Of a DNA stretch of 64,000 bases, positions 51,576 to 60,250 are shown in pieces. Numbering within the stretch: the first letter of the stretch is position 1; the number at the start of each line of letters is the position of its first letter. The translations under genes and the position numbers were made by a program. The DNA comes from Bacteroides zoogleoformans. GTDB taxonomy: Bacteria > Bacteroidota > Bacteroidia > Bacteroidales > Bacteroidaceae. Location of the stretch: positions 310,001-374,000 of the forward strand of contig NZ_CP027231.1 of NCBI RefSeq assembly GCF_002998435.1. Direction: 5' to 3'. The notes beneath the pieces are model-generated. The model was not told the DNA's origin and did not search any database. It saw only the letters and a program-made list of their open reading frames with translations.

Positions 51576-53636
51576 TTACTCCACTTTTTCTTTCAGTAAC
51601 TCTTCCATTTTCAATACCTCGTCGCGATATTGGGCGGCTTCTATAAAGTCGAGTTTCTTAGCTGCTTCCTGCATAAGTTTTTTGGTGCGTTCGATGCTCT
51701 TCTCCAATTGCGAACGACTCATATAGCGGACAATCGGATCGGCGGCGACAGATACTTTCTGCTCTTGTTCCACATAGGGACGGGGAGTACTTTCTGTCCG
51801 GGCATAATGTTCGGAAGCAGGTGTGCCGGAATATTCGCCGGTGGCGAACACGTTGAGATTTTTTGCTTTTTTTATCTGCTGAGGCGTGATGCCGTTTTCT
51901 TCGTTGTATTTCAACTGCTTTTCACGGCGGCGGTTGGTCTCATCTATGGTCATTTGCATACTTTCCGTTATCTTGTCGGCATACATGATGACCATCCCGT
52001 TCACGTTGCGGGCAGCACGGCCTGCCGTCTGTGTCAACGAACGGTGGGAGCGGAGAAATCCTTCTTTGTCGGCATCAAGGATGGCCACAAGAGAAACCTC
52101 CGGCAAATCAAGTCCTTCGCGCAACAGATTCACGCCAATCAATACGTCATACAATCCGTCGCGGAGATCGCTCATGATTTTCACGCGTTCCAGTGTATCT
52201 ACATCACTGTGTATATAGTTGCATCTCACTTGATTGTTCAGCAAGTATTCGGTCAGTTCCTCAGCCATCCGTTTGGTGAGAGTGGTTACGAGGGTACGCT
52301 CGTTCTTCTCGACGCGTAGTTGTATCTCTTCCATCAAGTCGTCTATCTGGTTATGGCTGGGACGCACCTCGATGATGGGGTCGAGCAATCCCGTGGGACG
52401 TATGACCTGCTCTACCACAATGCCTTCGGACTTTATCAGTTCGTAGTCGGCAGGCGTGGCACTGACGTAAATCACTTGTTTGGCCATCTCTTCGAACTCT
52501 TCGAATTTCAACGGACGATTGTCCATGGCTGCAGGCAGGCGGAAGCCATATTCAACCAGATTCGTTTTTCGGGCACGATCACCACCATACATGGCACGTA
52601 TCTGCGGAACGCTGACGTGGCTTTCGTCAATGACTATCAGAAAATCTTCGGGAAAGAAATCCAGCAGGCAATAGGGGCGCGTACCGGCAGCTCGTCCGTC
52701 AAAGTAGCGGGAGTAGTTCTCTATGCCCGAACAATGTCCCAGCTCCCGTATCATTTCCATGTCATAGGTCACCCGTTCCCGCAAACGTTTGGCTTCAAGC
52801 GGACGCCCCTCGCTTTCAAACCATTGTACCTGTTTGTGCAAGTCATTCTCTATCTCATGGATGGCACGCAAAGTGGCTTCTTTGGTTGTCATGAAGAGGT
52901 TGGCGGGGTATATTTTGTAGGCATCGAACTTGCCGACGATCACGCCACTGATGGGATCTACCTCTTCAATACTGTCCACCTCGTCTCCCCAAAAGGCAAC
53001 GCGCAGCAGGTTATCGGCATATGCCAGATAGATATCCACGGTATCTCCTTTCACACGGAAGCTGCCGCGATTCAGGTCTATGTCGTTGCGCACATAGAGG
53101 CTATCCACCAAGCGTCGCAGGAATACGTTTCGGCTGAAATTCCTGCCTTGCTGCACTTCGATGACATTGTTGTAAAAGTCGGAAGGATTCCCCATGCCGT
53201 AGATGCATGAGACGGACGAGACTACTACCACGTCTTTTCTGCCGGAAAGCAGGGCAGAGGTGGCGGCAAGGCGCAACTTGTCTATCTCGTCGTTGATGGC
53301 AAGATCTTTCTCTATATAAGTGTCCGACGAGGGTAAATAGGCTTCCGGCTGGTAATAGTCGTAATACGAGACATAATATTCCACAGCATTGTTGGGGAAG
53401 AAGCCTTTGAACTCGCTGTATAGCTGGGCAGCCAGTGTTTTGTTGTGGCTCAATATCAAGGTAGGTTTGTTGATATTGGCTATGACGTTGGCTATGGTGA
53501 ATGTTTTTCCGGAACCGGTGACACCCAGAAGAGTTTGGGCGGGAAGTCCCTCTCGTATGCCTTCGGTCAGTTGTGCTATGGCTTCCGGTTGGTCTCCTGT
53601 AGGACGATAGGCGGATGTTAGTTCAAATCTGCTCAT
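51576..53636 (-). CDS. uvrB: Excinuclease ABC subunit B
   Basis: UvrB is the damage-verifying helicase-like subunit of nucleotide excision repair and works with UvrA (also in this window) and UvrC. The 686-residue protein has Walker A TLLGVTGSGKTFTIANV, the beta-hairpin region VVSSVSCIYGMGNPSDF, LIVIDESHVSVPQIR, the helicase motif LREGLDLPEVSLVAILDADK, and a C-terminal UVR motif (LEKSIERTKKLMQEAAKKLD). The ATG at 53636 (MSRFELTSAYRPTGDQPEAI) is chosen over an upstream in-frame ATG at 53660. Confidence 0.97.
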   Translation of the reverse strand: MSRFELTSAYRPTGDQPEAIAQLTEGIREGLPAQTLLGVTGSGKTFTIANVIANINKPTLILSHNKTLAAQLYSEFKGFFPNNAVEYYVSYYDYYQPEAYLPSSDTYIEKDLAINDEIDKLRLAATSALLSGRKDVVVVSSVSCIYGMGNPSDFYNNVIEVQQGRNFSRNVFLRRLVDSLYVRNDIDLNRGSFRVKGDTVDIYLAYADNLLRVAFWGDEVDSIEEVDPISGVIVGKFDAYKIYPANLFMTTKEATLRAIHEIENDLHKQVQWFESEGRPLEAKRLRERVTYDMEMIRELGHCSGIENYSRYFDGRAAGTRPYCLLDFFPEDFLIVIDESHVSVPQIRAMYGGDRARKTNLVEYGFRLPAAMDNRPLKFEEFEEMAKQVIYVSATPADYELIKSEGIVVEQVIRPTGLLDPIIEVRPSHNQIDDLMEEIQLRVEKNERTLVTTLTKRMAEELTEYLLNNQVRCNYIHSDVDTLERVKIMSDLRDGLYDVLIGVNLLREGLDLPEVSLVAILDADKEGFLRSHRSLTQTAGRAARNVNGMVIMYADKITESMQMTIDETNRRREKQLKYNEENGITPQQIKKAKNLNVFATGEYSGTPASEHYARTESTPRPYVEQEQKVSVAADPIVRYMSRSQLEKSIERTKKLMQEAAKKLDFIEAAQYRDEVLKMEELLKEKVE

Positions 53637-53681
53637 TTTTATTTTCTTAATGAGTGGCAATATTCGGCAAAATCTTCGAAA

Positions 53682-53701
53682 TAAACAAAATATTTTGTTT
53701 A
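53682..53701. promoter_or_regulatory. 20-bp perfect palindrome between uvrB and paaK-like gene
   Basis: TAAACAAAATATTTTGTTTA is a perfect inverted repeat in the 112-bp divergent gap. Its right end overlaps the plus-strand -7-like box TTACTTTG (53699-53706). It could be an operator, or simply an AT-rich dyad. Confidence 0.45.
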
Positions 53702-53748
53702 CTTTGCGGCAATTTGATAATAATCACTCAAACAGTACAACAAATAGC

Positions 53749-55047
53749 ATGATTTGGAATGAAAACATCGAATGTATGGAGCGCGAAAGCCTTCGCAAAA
53801 TCCAGAGCATTCGCCTCAAAAAGACCGTGGAGCGCGTGTATCATGACACTCCTTTCTATCGCAAGAAAATGCAAGAATTGGGCATCACTCCCGATGACAT
53901 AAACAGTATAGACGATATCGTGAGACTTCCTTTTACCACAAAATATGATTTGCGTGACAATTATCCTTTCGGTCTTTGTGCCGTGCCGATGAGTCAGATT
54001 GTACGCATCCATGCTTCTTCGGGAACAACCGGAAAGCCGACTGTGGTGGGATACACCCGTAAAGACCTCTCGGTTTGGTCGGAGTGCCTTTCGCGTGCTT
54101 TTACGGCGTATGGCGCAGGACGTTCGGATGTTTTTCAGATATCATACGGTTACGGTCTCTTCACCGGCGGACTGGGTGCTCATTCCGGAGCCGAGAACAT
54201 CGGGGCATCTGTTATCCCTATGTCCAGCGGTAACACCGAAAAGCAAATTACGCTGATGCACGATTTCGGTTCTACCGTGCTTTGCTGTACCCCTTCATAC
54301 GCACTTTATCTGGCAGATGCCATCAAAGATTCCGGCCTTCCACGCAAGGACTTCAAATTGAAGGTGGGGGCCTTTGGGGCCGAACCGTGGACGGAGAATA
54401 TGCGCCGTGATATTGAAACCAAACTGGGCATCAAAGCATACGACATATATGGCTTGAGTGAAATTGCCGGCCCCGGCGTAGGCTATGAGTGTGAATGCCA
54501 AAACGGCACACATCTTAATGAGGACCACTATTTTCCCGAAATCATCGATCCGAATACGCTTGAGCCTGTTCCATCCGGCGAGAAAGGTGAACTGGTATTT
54601 ACACATCTCACCAAAGAGGGCATGCCGTTGTTGCGCTATCGCACCAAAGACCTCACTGCTCTTCATTATGAAAAATGTGCTTGCGGACGTACATTGGTGC
54701 GTATGGATCGCATTCTCGGACGCAGTGATGATATGCTGATTATTCGTGGTGTGAATGTATTCCCTACACAAATTGAATCTGTCATTCTCGAAATGCCGGA
54801 ATTCGAACCTCACTATCTTTTGCTGGTGGATCGCAAGAATAATACTGACACGATGGAACTTCAAGTGGAAGTTCGTCCGGAATATTATTCCGATGAAATC
54901 AACAAAATGCTGGCACTGAAGAAAAAACTTTCCACCCGTCTGCAAAGCGTGCTGGGCTTAGGAGTGGATGTGCGGTTGGTTGAACCTCGCAGCATTGAAC
55001 GAAGTGTGGGCAAGGCCAAACGTGTCATCGATAATAGAAAAATATAA
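53749..55047 (+). CDS. Phenylacetate-CoA ligase family protein
   Basis: The 432-residue adenylate-forming enzyme activates an aryl-acetate such as phenylacetate with CoA and ATP. Motifs are HASSGTTGKPTVVGYT (P-loop-like), GAHSGAENIGASVIPMSSGN, YGLSEIAGPGVGYEC, the Asp in LRYRTKDLT, and the C-terminal RSDDMLIIRGVNVFPTQIE followed by GKAKRV with the late lysine. The frame opens at 53650 but the ATG at 53749 fits the family. It is followed by an ACT-domain gene, a pairing common in anaerobes, where it may act on products of 2-oxoacid fermentation. The true substrate is unknown. Confidence 0.9.
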   Translation: MIWNENIECMERESLRKIQSIRLKKTVERVYHDTPFYRKKMQELGITPDDINSIDDIVRLPFTTKYDLRDNYPFGLCAVPMSQIVRIHASSGTTGKPTVVGYTRKDLSVWSECLSRAFTAYGAGRSDVFQISYGYGLFTGGLGAHSGAENIGASVIPMSSGNTEKQITLMHDFGSTVLCCTPSYALYLADAIKDSGLPRKDFKLKVGAFGAEPWTENMRRDIETKLGIKAYDIYGLSEIAGPGVGYECECQNGTHLNEDHYFPEIIDPNTLEPVPSGEKGELVFTHLTKEGMPLLRYRTKDLTALHYEKCACGRTLVRMDRILGRSDDMLIIRGVNVFPTQIESVILEMPEFEPHYLLLVDRKNNTDTMELQVEVRPEYYSDEINKMLALKKKLSTRLQSVLGLGVDVRLVEPRSIERSVGKAKRVIDNRKI

Positions 55048-55151
55048 TTAATTGCACGACTTGCACTGTATGCCGGGCAGTGCCATCCTGTTTGTAAGGA
55101 ATGAAAATCTTTTTGGCACACATTGTAAATCGTCTAATTGTAAATAGCATT

Positions 55152-55577
55152 ATGGTAGCAAAACAACTTTCTATTTTTTTAGAAAACAAGTCCGGCCGCC
55201 TTACGGAGGTGACAGAGGTACTTGCCAAGGAAGGGGTTAACCTTTCTGCTCTATGTATTGCGGAGAATGCCGATTTCGGTATCCTCCGCGGCATTGTGTC
55301 TGAACCGGAAAAGGCATACGAGGCTTTGAAAGAGCATCACTTTGCTGTAAATGTAACAGATGTGGTGGGCATCAATTGCCCCAATATTCCCGGTTCGTTG
55401 GCCAAGGTGCTTCGCTTTCTGTCTGACGAGGGCGTGTTTATCGAGTATATGTACTCTTTTGCCAACGGCGAGACCGCCAATGTCATCATCCGGCCGAATG
55501 ACATGGATAATTGCATCCGTGTATTGACAGAGAAAAAGGTAGATCTGCTCGCGGCGAGCGACTTGTATAAACTTTGA
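55152..55577 (+). CDS. ACT-domain protein linked to the phenylacetate-CoA ligase
   Basis: The 141-residue protein consists of two ACT domains in tandem (KQLSIFLENKSGRLTEVTEV, then GINCPNIPGSLAKVLRFLSD), which usually sense amino acids. No catalytic domain is present. It starts 104 bp after the ligase gene and likely regulates or partners with it. The ATG at 55152 (MVAKQLSIF) is preferred to an upstream ATG at 55101. Confidence 0.85.
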   Translation: MVAKQLSIFLENKSGRLTEVTEVLAKEGVNLSALCIAENADFGILRGIVSEPEKAYEALKEHHFAVNVTDVVGINCPNIPGSLAKVLRFLSDEGVFIEYMYSFANGETANVIIRPNDMDNCIRVLTEKKVDLLAASDLYKL

Positions 55578-55619
55578 TCAGGGCGCGGTTTTCGTTTTTG
55601 AAAAATTAAGGTACGTATC

Positions 55620-55651
55620 GTTGTATAATTCGATGCGAACCTCTATCTTTG
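55620..55651 (+). promoter_or_regulatory. Promoter of the bamD-rpoZ operon
   Basis: GTTG (55620-55623), 20 bp, TATCTTTG (55644-55651) on the plus strand, about 20 bases before the bamD ATG at 55673. Confidence 0.6.
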
Positions 55652-55672
55652 CGCATTATTTGAACAGTGGTA

Positions 55673-56476
55673 ATGAAAAAAAATATCTTAATAACTCTGC
55701 TTGCAGCCTTGCTGTTCTCTTCGTGCGGGGAGTATAACAAATTGCTGAAAAGCACGGATTATGAATATAAGTACGAAGCAGCTAAGAATTACTTTGCGAA
55801 AGGGCAGTACAGCCGTAGCGCAACCCTTCTCAACGAACTGATTACCATCCTCAAAGGTACTGACAAGGCCGAGGAGTCTCTCTACATGTTGGGGATGAGT
55901 TACTATAATCAAAAAGATTATCAGACGGCAGCACAGACTTTTATTCAGTACTACAACGTTTATCCCCATGGCACATTTACTGAATTGGCACGTTTCCATG
56001 CCGGCAAGTCTTTGTTTCTGGATACTCCCGAACCTCGTTTGGACCAGTCCGGTACATACAGTGCTATCCAGCAGTTGCAGATGTTTATGGAATACTTTCC
56101 TCAAAGCACCAGAAAAGAAGAAGCGCAAAATATGATTTTTGCACTGCAAGACAAGCTGGTGATGAAGGAATATCTTTCAGCAAAACTCTATTATAATATG
56201 GGGAATTATATGGGCAACAACTATCAGGCTTGTGTCATTACGGCTCAAAATGCCTTGAAAGATTATCCTTATACCAACTTGCGCGAAGATTTGTCCATCC
56301 TCGTACTGCGTGCCAAGCATGAACTGGCCATATATAGTGTGGAGGATAAAAAACTTGAACGTTATCGTGAAGCGGTAGATGAATACTATGCTTTCAAGAA
56401 TGAGTTCCCTGAAAGTAAATACTTGAAAGAGGCGGATCGCATCTTCAAGGAAGCGCAGAAAATATTAAAAGATTAA
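55673..56476 (+). CDS. bamD: Outer-membrane assembly lipoprotein BamD
   Basis: BamD is the essential lipoprotein of the BAM complex that inserts outer-membrane barrels. The 267-residue protein has a lipobox LFSSCGEY (near residue 19) and TPR-like repeats: YEAAKNYFAKGQYSRSATLL, ESLYMLGMSYYNQKDYQTAA and ARFHAGKSLFLDTPEPRLDQ. KSTDYEYKYEAA at the start is typical of Bacteroidota BamD. The ATG at 55673 is chosen over a GTG at 55667. It heads an operon with rpoZ and a DUF4293 gene. Confidence 0.92.
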   Translation: MKKNILITLLAALLFSSCGEYNKLLKSTDYEYKYEAAKNYFAKGQYSRSATLLNELITILKGTDKAEESLYMLGMSYYNQKDYQTAAQTFIQYYNVYPHGTFTELARFHAGKSLFLDTPEPRLDQSGTYSAIQQLQMFMEYFPQSTRKEEAQNMIFALQDKLVMKEYLSAKLYYNMGNYMGNNYQACVITAQNALKDYPYTNLREDLSILVLRAKHELAIYSVEDKKLERYREAVDEYYAFKNEFPESKYLKEADRIFKEAQKILKD

Positions 56477-56527
56477 AGAAACCGGAAAATATATCGATAT
56501 AGAATTTAAATTAGACGGATAAAAATT

Positions 56528-56863
56528 ATGGATTACAGAAAGACGAATGCTCCTACCAATACAGTTACTCGTGACATGATGGAGTTGTGTGAGGATACCA
56601 ATAATGTATACGAATCTGTGGCAATCATCGGAAAACGTGCCAACCAGATTAGCGTAGAGATTAAGAATGATCTCTCCAAGAAACTTGCAGAGTTTGCCTC
56701 CTATAATGACAATCTGGAAGAAGTATTTGAGAATCGGGAACAGATCGAGATTTCCCGCTATTATGAGAAATTGCCGAAACCGACTCTGATCGCTACTCAA
56801 GAATATATTGAAGGTAAGGTTTATTATCGCAATCCGGCTAAGGAAAAAGAAAAATTGCAGTAA
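56528..56863 (+). CDS. rpoZ: RNA polymerase omega subunit (Bacteroidota type)
   Basis: The 111-residue protein is the RpoZ/RPB6-like subunit that stabilises beta-prime. DYRKTNAPTNTVTRDMMELC, YESVAIIGKRANQISVEIKN and the C-terminal PTLIATQEYIEGKVYYRNP are characteristic of the Bacteroidota form, which is longer than the E. coli protein. It lies 51 bp after bamD and 2 bp before the next gene. Confidence 0.9.
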   Translation: MDYRKTNAPTNTVTRDMMELCEDTNNVYESVAIIGKRANQISVEIKNDLSKKLAEFASYNDNLEEVFENREQIEISRYYEKLPKPTLIATQEYIEGKVYYRNPAKEKEKLQ

Positions 56864-56865
56864 TA

Positions 56866-57327
56866 ATGATACAGCGCATTCAATCCGTTTATTTGTTGTC
56901 GGTGACTGTTTTGCTGGTGGTCACCATGTGCATGCCTATGGGGTATTTCATCGGAGTGGACGGAGTAACTGTAAGTACCTTTAAATCCTTGGGACTATAT
57001 ATGGCCGACGGAAGTTTCCGTTTTACATGGGGATTATTCGGTATTTTGCTGCTGAGTGCCATTATAGTGTTCGGTACTATTTTCCTGTTCCGCAACCGGA
57101 TGCTGCAAGTACGCATGACCATTTTCAGCAGTGTTCTACTGATAGGTTTTTATATTGCTTTCACCGTATTCGCTTTTATGTTGAAAGACGGAGTAGAGAT
57201 TGTTTCTTTCCGATTGGGATGGGCACTTTGTTTGCCGGCAGTTTCTATTATACTCAATTATTTGGCATTCCGTGCCATCTATAAAGATGAATTGATGGTC
57301 AAGGCAGCAGATCGATTAAGAAGATAA
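56866..57327 (+). CDS. DUF4293 family membrane protein
   Basis: The 153-residue inner-membrane protein has four predicted helices: SVYLLSVTVLLVVTMCMP, WGLFGILLLSAIIVFGTIF, MTIFSSVLLIGFYIAFTVF and LGWALCLPAVSIILNYLAF. It starts MIQRIQSVYLL and ends with a basic tail. It matches the DUF4293 proteins that follow rpoZ in Bacteroidota. The function is unknown. Confidence 0.85.
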   Translation: MIQRIQSVYLLSVTVLLVVTMCMPMGYFIGVDGVTVSTFKSLGLYMADGSFRFTWGLFGILLLSAIIVFGTIFLFRNRMLQVRMTIFSSVLLIGFYIAFTVFAFMLKDGVEIVSFRLGWALCLPAVSIILNYLAFRAIYKDELMVKAADRLRR

Positions 57328-57351
57328 GAAAATAACATTCTGATTTATGAT

Positions 57352-57399
57352 AAAGACAGACCACGTGTTTTAATGGCGCTTGATCTGTCTTTTCTTTTT
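57352..57399 (+). terminator. Terminator after the bamD-rpoZ-DUF4293 operon
   Basis: AAAGACAGA (57352-57360) pairs with TCTGTCTTT (57384-57392), with a 23-base loop, and CTTTTT follows. It separates convergent genes. Confidence 0.75.
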
Positions 57400-57425
57400 A
57401 TTGTTCGCGACTTATTGGCGGAATT

Positions 57426-58121
57426 TTATTTCCTCAAGTCAAACAAGTAAGTTATCTTGGCGGTAATCACTTCGTGTGCAGAGCGAGAGAAGAAATCCTT
57501 TTTGGCACTGTTATAGAAATCGGATAGGGCATAATAGTATCTTCCTTCTACCAAAAAATGACCGACCTTGGTGCGCACCTCTATGCCGAGCCCTCCGGTG
57601 AGACCATAATCAAAATTATTATCAATGGGTTTACCATGTTGTTCCACTGTGATGTACGACTCCGAAACAGCAGTTGTCCAGTCCCCGTCTATTTTCTCGC
57701 TGCTGTTGAGCAAAAAGCCTATTTGCGGACCGGCATGTATGAAAAGCTGCATGCCGCGGTTTTTGCCGAAAGCCAAATGTGCAAGAAAAGGAATTTCTAC
57801 ATAGTTCATGTGGCGTGTATAGCTCAAAGCAGGATAATCTTCGTAGTATTCATTCCATCCGTGTTGTGAGAGATTTATTTCAAGTTGTGCGCCGCAAATC
57901 ATTTTGAAGTACCTCTCTGATATATATCGGGCTGTGATGCCGCCATTCATACCCATGAGATTCTTTTGTTTTACAGTGGGAGAGAAGCTGGCTTTGTTCA
58001 GGTTGATTCCTCCATTGATGCCGATAGCTAAATTATGAAGTTGTTCACCCACTTGTGCATTTGCCGGCAACACACATGTACCTGCAAGCAGGGCGGCTCC
58101 TATTAGTGCTTTTATTTTCAT
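57426..58121 (-). CDS. Outer-membrane beta-barrel protein (PorT-like)
   Basis: The 231-residue protein has a signal peptide, MKIKALIGAALLAGTCVLPANA, and a beta-strand-rich body with aromatic residues (GLGIEVRTKVGHFLVEGRYY, ending YLFDLRK), as in eight-stranded PorT/OmpW-like barrels. The exact role is unknown; PorT relatives act in type IX secretion or surface assembly. A frame open from a TTG at 58169 overlaps the upstream LysM gene, but the ATG at 58121 begins the signal peptide. It probably shares the LysM gene's transcript. Confidence 0.85.
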   Translation of the reverse strand: MKIKALIGAALLAGTCVLPANAQVGEQLHNLAIGINGGINLNKASFSPTVKQKNLMGMNGGITARYISERYFKMICGAQLEINLSQHGWNEYYEDYPALSYTRHMNYVEIPFLAHLAFGKNRGMQLFIHAGPQIGFLLNSSEKIDGDWTTAVSESYITVEQHGKPIDNNFDYGLTGGLGIEVRTKVGHFLVEGRYYYALSDFYNSAKKDFFSRSAHEVITAKITYLFDLRK

Positions 58122-58161
58122 TGTTTTTTTAAGCTTTAATTGACGGTACAGCTTCTCTTCA

Positions 58162-59949
58162 TCAGTCAAAATCCAATTTCATCAATTCATGATTCTTGGT
58201 GAAGTGCACAAAAAAGACCTTCTTGTTGATGAAACCTCCCCAATTGTTTACCCGTTGAAACTTAAAACCGGTTTGTATAGGAGTCAAGTCCATGCGTTGC
58301 ATATTATCTTCAAATGCTGAGCCATAGCGTGCCAGACCTTTCAAGAAGAAATAACCGGTGTCGAATCCCAGCATTCCGAATTTGGGATAACGCTCGTCCA
58401 TGTCTTTGCTGTACCATTTGCGGTAGCTCTTTGTAAAATTGATGGCGGCCGGTAACAGGTTGTTGGTATAGAAAGATGAATAGAAATAGGTGCTTAGTTC
58501 GAAAAAAGCATCCAGATGGTCCTTGGTATAGGTCTGCCATTCCGGATAGCCGAACAAGTGGATGGGGCTATCCGGCAGCTCACGTACCAGCAATGTCAGT
58601 TGAGGGAGAATCTTAATAAGCGTCAGGTTACTGCCGGAGGTCGGGATGAAAATGTTTTCGCGGTCAGCATGCAATACGGTTTTCAAAGATTCTATCGTGG
58701 CATCTTCTTTCAGGCTTTTCATGGGGATGGAGCGGTTGCGCAATTCATCTTTTAACCCTTTGATGAATTCCGCCTTATCTTTAGTGCCTTGGCTTGCCTC
58801 GATAAAAATGACGTTGGCATTGGGAAATTGGCGTACAAAATGATCGTACACTTCGGAATACAAGTAAGATTGAGGAGTGTTGATCTGATAAACGGCAGGA
58901 TTCTTGAATACGGTATTATCCTTTGAAGTGAACGGTATCACCAGACGGGTGTCATGTTTCTTGGCAAATTCAGCCAAAGGCATGATGTGTTGCTGATACA
59001 AAGGGCCGAAGATAATGTCCATCTCCTTCATTTCGCTTTTGTCGAGCACGGCATTCAATGAAGCACTTTCCGGACCGGAATTATAAGTATATAAATCAAT
59101 CGAAGTACCGCTACATTTCAGACTATCCACAGCCATGAGCAGTCCTTCATAGTATTCCACCATGCGCGATGATTCGCTTTTTGAAACGCCATCTAAGAAA
59201 GGAAGAACCAAGGCTGCCTTGATGGTGTTGAGTCGTTGAGTCTTTTTTCTGTTTTCATTGAACAATTCGTTATCGGTGGGAGCCGTACTGCTTGAGCCCA
59301 CTTGTGCAGTCTTCGCTTTTGCGTAAGGAATGCAAAGGGAAGAACCTTTTTTGATGTGCTTCTCACCTTTCAGTTCAGGGTTGGCGGCAATCAGTTCGGA
59401 TTCGCTGATTCCATATTTACGACTGATGCTGAAAATGGTTTCTTTCCGTTTCACTTTATGCATTTCGCGACAGCGAGATTCTACGGGACCGGGAATAGTG
59501 GTTCCGGTTATAGTCGCATTGCCGCCGGCTTCGGAGAGGGCGTCAGTGACTTCGAAGGCAGAAGGGATGCGTATAACCTGTCCAGCACGGAAGTTCTCTG
59601 CGCTCAATCCGGGGTTAGCATCACAGATAGCTTTGGCTGATACATTGTATTTTACGGTCAGGCGGTAGAGCGTTTCGCCGGTTTCAATGGTATGATAGGT
59701 CTCTTTTTGAACATTGCCGGCACCACGAGGGATGCGTAGTGTGCGTCCTATATATATTTTTTCATCACTTCCGGGGTTCAGCTTGACAATGTCCGATTGG
59801 CTGACACCATACATGCTGGCTATGGAATAAAGGCTTTGTCCTTTCTCGACGGTATGTAGAAAATATGACTGATTTTCTTGTGCCATTGCTCCCAAACTGT
59901 ATATGCCGGCAAGTAACAGTGAGCAGATAATACGGTTTATAGTTTTCAT
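58162..59949 (-). CDS. LysM and periplasmic-binding-fold protein
   Basis: The 595-residue exported protein has a signal peptide (residues 1-23), three LysM repeats (about 30-75, 85-130 and 160-210: HTVEKGQSLYSIASMYGVSQ, HTIETGETLYRLTVKYNV, KVKRKETIFSISRKYGISES) that bind peptidoglycan, and a C-terminal periplasmic-binding-protein type I domain (about 245-590: IKAALVLPFLDGVSKSESSR, IIFGPLYQQHIMPLAEFAKK). This fusion is widespread in Bacteroidota and may tether a ligand sensor to the wall. The ligand is unknown. Confidence 0.9.
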   Translation of the reverse strand: MKTINRIICSLLLAGIYSLGAMAQENQSYFLHTVEKGQSLYSIASMYGVSQSDIVKLNPGSDEKIYIGRTLRIPRGAGNVQKETYHTIETGETLYRLTVKYNVSAKAICDANPGLSAENFRAGQVIRIPSAFEVTDALSEAGGNATITGTTIPGPVESRCREMHKVKRKETIFSISRKYGISESELIAANPELKGEKHIKKGSSLCIPYAKAKTAQVGSSSTAPTDNELFNENRKKTQRLNTIKAALVLPFLDGVSKSESSRMVEYYEGLLMAVDSLKCSGTSIDLYTYNSGPESASLNAVLDKSEMKEMDIIFGPLYQQHIMPLAEFAKKHDTRLVIPFTSKDNTVFKNPAVYQINTPQSYLYSEVYDHFVRQFPNANVIFIEASQGTKDKAEFIKGLKDELRNRSIPMKSLKEDATIESLKTVLHADRENIFIPTSGSNLTLIKILPQLTLLVRELPDSPIHLFGYPEWQTYTKDHLDAFFELSTYFYSSFYTNNLLPAAINFTKSYRKWYSKDMDERYPKFGMLGFDTGYFFLKGLARYGSAFEDNMQRMDLTPIQTGFKFQRVNNWGGFINKKVFFVHFTKNHELMKLDFD

Positions 59950-59992
59950 TCAGTAATCATTGGTTTATATTCACAATCTCCCAAAGTAGTTG

Positions 59993-60155
59993 CAAAGATA
60001 AGAATATTGACTTAATATCAGCCAACGGATTGCGTTAAGAAATAATATTGTCCGTTTTTCTTTTTCTATTCCCATATTCATTTGATATTGTGGAAAAGCT
60101 TAAATAGTTTCTAACTCTTTTTAGGTTGATATTCGAAGGAAAAAACTTATTTTTG
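59993..60155. promoter_or_regulatory. Divergent promoters of the LysM gene and uvrA
   Basis: On the minus strand TATCTTTG (59993-60000) precedes the LysM gene by about 45 bases. On the plus strand TATTTTTG (60148-60155), with GTTG 19 bp upstream (60125-60128), precedes uvrA by about 95 bases. The rest of the 300-bp gap holds no gene. Confidence 0.6.
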
Positions 60156-60250
60156 TCCCCTTGTGAAGCATGGAGCCTAAAATACGGCATCTTTTTTCGG
60201 CAGATACGGCTCTGACATGAAGAAAGAGAGACCAAACAGAACCAAAGATT

